Below are positions 59,081-64,000 of a stretch of DNA of 64,000 nucleotides, piece by piece. The position numbers were made by a program, and so were the translations under genes. The number at the start of each line of letters is the position of its first letter. The stretch's first letter is position 1. The DNA is taken from contig OZ026623.1 of NCBI GenBank assembly GCA_964020975.1, forward strand, positions 74,678,785 to 74,742,784. Direction: 5' to 3'. The DNA comes from Hermodice carunculata (Eukaryota; Annelida; Polychaeta; Eunicida; Amphinomidae). The notes beneath the pieces are model-generated. The model was not told the DNA's origin and made no database searches. It worked only from the letters and a program-made list of their open reading frames with translations.

Positions 59081-62000
59081 AGATTCTGACTATGGAAATA
59101 TGTAAATACTTCCAAGAGCCACCCCTAGCACAAACTAACCTTAGTCCAAAAAATATATGCTACAAATGGTTACTTTTGTACTTATTAACTTCATTGCCTG
59201 ATATTTTTAAAATGTAATTGTAGTGTATATAGACCGAAACTTGTTTCCATAGTTGAAGAGTGACCCCAGGTACAGTAACATGGCGTGTCTGGTTACCAAG
59301 TTTACATCTTGTATTTAACTATTGCGCACAAGATTTTGGTAACACACTTGCAATACACTAACTTGATCTACAGAAAAGTCATGTTGTATTTGCCAGGAGA
59401 GGAGTTTGTATAAGCTTTGGCTTTTTCTCCAACCCTTTTCCTCGTGGAATAAAATATGTTTAAACCAAATCAAACCAGGTTTAATTATTTGGAGCTTCGT
59501 TTGAAGGCTGCACTTGTATTTGTTTTCTTTAATGTGCATGTATTCAGATCCATCCAGGATATTTGGTAATGACATCTAGGATTTTATTACATACTGCATT
59601 ATCCTTACAGGCTGTATTAGATTTTTGTGTTATATACAGGAGTACTATTTCCAGGGGTTGTCACTGGAACAGTAAATGTCTCTTGCAGAAGATGCAATTG
59701 CTGTTGTTTGCTAGACCATGTCCTTAGTCTCTAGTTTTTATCCAGGATCTGCAATATCATAGGCAAAAATATATGTATGGCTGATCAAACAATTCGAGAA
59801 TATTCTGGACGCAATTCCCACACGTTTATTCAATGTCAATGTCCAAATGTAGTTCACTTTTCAGAAAAATGGGTGGAAAACGTCTAATGCAGTCATCGCA
59901 CATATAGAATAATCTGTAAAAGAAACAATGACAGCTTTGGTAATATTTCACACAGACACAATGCTTAGCCTCTTATGGTTGGCCACGCTATTGAAGGCAT
60001 GGAGTCTTTTGCGATGGAGACAAGATGCTATACGTCAGTAGACCATGCAATAATCATGTAAATATATGTGAATGAGATGCGTGTTGTTATATTGTAACAA
60101 TATAACAATAAAAACAAACAAACAAAATCCGAACAAAGTCATTTATGCACTTAAATTTGTATGACAACCTGCATGCGTTGTTCTCTTCTGATTTGAGATC
60201 TTCAATCATAGTGGTACAGATTTACAAATGAATTTAACTCAGGTAATGATATCAACTTCAAAAGTACCATTGAAATGGTAAATTTAAACTTTTGAGCATT
60301 TTTGAATTTCAAAGGGTACGCAAAGTTGTTCACATGAAATTTGGAAGCAGTTGCCAAAGGTTTCAGAGGGGAACATTGAAGAAGTTTACTTAAATGAACA
60401 ATTATAAAAATCGAAACTATAAAAAATTGGGCGTGACCATTTGAACATATTTGAAATTCACTATGTTGTGAGAGACTATGCGTAATGACAGTAAAGAAGA
60501 AACTGAAAATGGGCATTTTTGATGAAACATAGAGAACCATACGATGTAATCATTTGATTGACAAGCCAGCTAAGCTAAAAATGCAAATGCCATATTATAA
60601 GCCAATTCATGCATAAGTTCATGCACCCTAAGTTGATGTCAATACATTTTATCTTGTGCTATAACTGACTATTATAAAAGCAAACTGACACATGCTTAAA
60701 AATGTTATAACTTGTGACATCGAAGTTAAGATTGTTTTATTTGATGAGTCTCACGGAAACAATAATGCTATGGACTCTTATACCTCCAATCAAATATGTT
60801 ATGTAAAGTATTATACTACATAGGCACCTGACCCACTTGCGTGTAGCCAATGTTAATGTCAACAAATGTTCTTTTGGAGTGAATACACCAATATAAATTC
60901 CATCTTTAATTTGCAGAAGGCGTTGAAAATAAATTTCAGTGTAATCGAGCAGCTGAGTAAGTTATTATTTTGTTTTTGTGTCAGTATCTTAATCTATACT
61001 ATGAGAAAGCAATATTGGCAACAATTTAAAGTCCAGTGTTGATGGTAAAGGCTACTGGATATTCGAAAATGAATCGTGTCTAAACATGGGAATAGAAATG
61101 GCACTACGACAATGGATCCACATGACCAACACCATGTGAAACGTGAATTATTCTACAACAGCGACATTAATAGACATTAATAATTCAAAACACAATAGTT
61201 TGGAAACAGTCAAAAGAACAGTCCTGAGACATCGAAATAACTCACTGAAGCAGTAAGAACAAGAATACAGTCAACAGAGCAAGCAATCCTGGACTCTAAC
61301 GACACCTAACACAATTTTCTGAAAGCATGAATTACACCTTGCAAATTGAATACAAAATAATAAAAATAACATGCACATTGCTGCAATGATAAGACACAGG
61401 AAAAAAAACTAACCTGAGTTACATAAACGTCAAGTAGACGCACTTGATGGTAGACTAAATCAATCTCTCATGAGGAGAAAGCATTTTCAGGCGTTTCTGA
61501 AAACAATGTCTTTCTGTTGTTTCCCTGATGCTCAGGCTCAAAGACAGCGAGGAGATCATGTTCATAAGCAAACGTCCGAAGGGAACTGACATATACATCA
61601 ATGACAATTTATTAGGTCGAGCTACCCAGATGTGGAATAACCTGTGACATATAAGAGGAAAGAAGCAGGAAGAAAATATCACAAACTTCAACGTGAACAA
61701 ACTATTTGTAAAAACTGCAAGATAAGCACCTCGACATTTGTTTGCTTGCAACGTTTTGGAACTTGTCTTGTTAATCTGAACATAGTTTGAACTGCGAAGC
61801 ATCACGAGGCTCTTTTCTACAACTTTTGTTTTCATGCAGCGGGTATGGCATAATACTCGAAATTAGGTACACAGAGAAAAGTTTTTCCTGGATGCAGTTT
61901 GATCTTATTGAAGAATAAAATCAAATACACTGAAAGAAAAGTATGCTATTGAGTGAATGATAAATTTTGATAAACTTGATATCATTGATGGTATCTAATG

Positions 62001-62210
62001 ACTAACAAACACAAAATCAATAAAACCCATGCGTGAAAATGCCCACAGTCTGTAATCTGATGTACAACACGCTTACATCACCAGCTACTGTACATGTATG
62101 CGGGATAATGTTCTGCAGATTATTATATGCACATACAAAAACACTTGCATATCTTTTGTACATTTTCTAGCATGTTTTCTGTACCCGTCATGATTTTTTT
62201 TTTTACATAA
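59081..62210. other. No gene recognised; palindrome at 60084-60108
   Basis: About 3.1 kb. A perfect 12-bp palindrome with a one-base loop (TTGTTATATTGT / ACAATATAACAA) lies at 60084-60108, followed by AATAAAAACAAAC. It could mark the 3' end of a mobile element. A 126-codon minus-strand frame (61455-61835) and a 112-codon one (60202-60540) have no recognisable domain. Confidence 0.45.
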
Positions 62211-62264
62211 AATAAATAAATATATGAGTGACTAACTAACTAACTAACTAAATAAATATGTGAG

Positions 62265-62347
<83 letters not shown>
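62211..62347. repeat. (AAAT)n microsatellite
   Basis: AAAT units, briefly interrupted by CTAA units near 62235, then about 85 bp of pure repeats. Confidence 0.96.
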
Positions 62348-62348
<1 letters not shown>

Positions 62349-64000
62349 AGCTCACAAGGTAACCCCACGGTTTATGCAGTCAGGCTTGGTCCAACTAACC
62401 TAAACGTGGTGACGTGTAATTTCTTCTAAATGTATAGGTGCCCAAGACCACGCTTTACAACATTTCATAACTTGTTCTTCAGATAGTTGCATTATAAATC
62501 AACTTATCAGCAATGGGTGGACTATGAGTTCATTTGAGACAACCATTTTGCATCTTTCATTTCCAGTTAGTGGCACTAACAGCATATCTGTGAGTTAATT
62601 TTTCAATGGAGCGAATCGCCAGACAGATTAAACTTAAAGTTTATTTCATGCAGAATATTTAAGCACATTGCAAAATTTTGACAGTGAGGACAATTTGTGA
62701 AGACACACAGCAGATCTTTGTACCTTGTTCGAGGCCATCACAGAGCCAGCGCAAAGGAATTTTGCCAACGCTACTTTATGTTTGAAATCTTTTGTTCTAA
62801 GGCCAAGGCCTATCACAGATGACTTAGAATGGTGGCAGTGGATGGAAATCCCTTCCAGAGGAAATTTATATCCATACAATGCTCCCTATTGTGCTTTGCG
62901 TGCCAAAGCCTTAAAATAGCATTTGGTTGCAGTTATGTAATGAAGGAAATCGTCCCATCATAATGTCATTTAACTGTTAGAATGACACAGACGAGGCCAC
63001 AGTACCAAAAGGTTGTTACACAAATACTTATTGGAAAATTTATAAAAGGAAATAAAAGAGGGATTAGAATTTTGCTAGGTCTTTAACATTTTCCGTTATG
63101 TACTAACATAATTGTTTTACAGTGTTGTGAAGTCAGTAAACTATTGATAATTAACCAGCTTATCAGTCGTTCCAGCTGATCGGATGAGTCTCTTGCTTGT
63201 GCTTCATTATACTTCAAACTTCTTCCCAAAAAGTTCATCCATGTTGTTTTAAGAGCTTAAAATTTGATGGGCCTACTCTTTTGGCAGGATTTGCTCAGTA
63301 TCTTGGCCTCTGGGTCTGCGAACCTTTGTGTGGGTTCATGCATGTGTTGTAATAATGAATTTCGTCGATAGCCAGCTTGTCATAAAGTGCCGCTGCTTTC
63401 AAGATCTTTATTTTTTCTTTAATCTAAATTTTGTTATATAATTACTCATTGCAACATTGCCTCTGAAATGATAGCGATATTACTTTGATTATGAATTGTT
63501 TCTTAAAAACAATTAGAGAAATATCCCTTGGAAAGTCATTGGTCACTTGGAAAGTATTTGGTTGCATACCAGAGGACCTATTTGCAACCTGTCAGTGTAA
63601 TTAGGCATTTCCATGACCTGGCCAGAGAAGTAGGCAGTTATCGGTTTTGGTGAGCATGACATAATTCTCTAAGTCACAAAGTCACTTGTGTGCAGACATG
63701 ACGGCAATGCAAACGAAGTTTGAACAGGACTTTTGATATTGCAGATGATGATGATCCCATATATACTAGCCAAGTTGTGGTTCAATCTAATTTGCAAGAT
63801 CAGAAGGCCACGTGAGTATACTTCCAGTTCTGGTAGCAAGTAAATATGTACTTTTGCCCGGTATTTGCATATTAATTTTATGCACGACTTAAACATCAAC
63901 AATCCCTCAGCAGACTCGTCAGTCATTTGGTCTTGTCTTACCTTCTCATTTCATGAACAAGAATTCCATTGTCATGTGTGACATTGAATATATGGGTCTC
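62348..64000. other. No gene recognised
   Basis: Two antisense frames at 62646-62919 lie in a slightly GC-richer patch but match nothing I know. Otherwise nothing is visible up to the window edge. Confidence 0.45.

Noticed and set aside
60202-60540. 112-codon minus-strand frame
   Set aside because: AT-driven hydrophobic composition, no domain, no supporting context.
61455-61835. 126-codon minus-strand frame, and a plus-strand reading ATQMWNNL considered as a LINE C-terminus
   Set aside because: The similarity is limited to a few residues and no second LINE motif appears in order.

Overview
The window is AT-rich eukaryotic DNA, almost certainly from an invertebrate animal. It is gene-poor, packed with dispersed and tandem repeats, and full of (AT)n microsatellites. 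The transposable elements (a BEL/Pao LTR element, a long-spacer mariner relative, a Tc1 relic, CR1/L2/Daphne-like LINEs and tRNA-derived SINEs), the many AGGCCTA words, and one large CUB plus C-type-lectin exon would fit a marine deuterostome such as an echinoderm or hemichordate. That placement is a guess from style, not a proven assignment.

Layout. Bases 1-4053 are the 3' part of a BEL/Pao retrotransposon: integrase end of pol, polypurine tract and a probable 3' LTR. Bases 4054-8090 hold no gene, one (AT)n(GA)n tract and copies of two dispersed repeats, called A and B here. A minus-strand LINE (8.1-11.06 kb) is split by a single, slightly-more-than-one-unit copy of repeat A. Bases 11.06-17.4 kb show nothing coding. 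At 17.48-17.96 kb lie about three units of repeat C (about 145 bp). At 18537-21104 is a complete-looking Tc1/mariner-superfamily transposon with 230-bp inverted ends, a TA duplication and a DD83E transposase in two overlapping frames.

A tandem array, repeat D (22.9-25.1 kb), lies just beyond the 3' end of the only convincing host gene piece. This is a 3.2-kb minus-strand exon at 25178-28360 encoding a secreted or cell-surface protein with a CUB domain and the start of a C-type lectin domain. The array therefore probably sits in the gene's next intron. A CRE/E-box cluster near 29.0 kb is a possible upstream regulatory site.

From 29.9 kb to the end there is mostly repeat debris. It includes LINE relics at 29.9-30.7, 52.8-53.1 and 58.3-59.1 kb (a doubtful one at 32.8-33.1), a second repeat C locus (30.9-32.7), a tRNA-derived SINE (34.6-34.9), and two non-autonomous elements with inverted ends (38.8-39.6 and 39.64-40.35 kb). 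It also holds a repeat A array (42.5-44.3), a Tc1 relic (51.3-52.0), a 52-bp minisatellite (55.25 kb) and many microsatellites. No rRNA, functional tRNA, CRISPR or operon structure is visible. The elements do not act as one pathway; their relations are those of nesting, shared repeats and one host gene among them.
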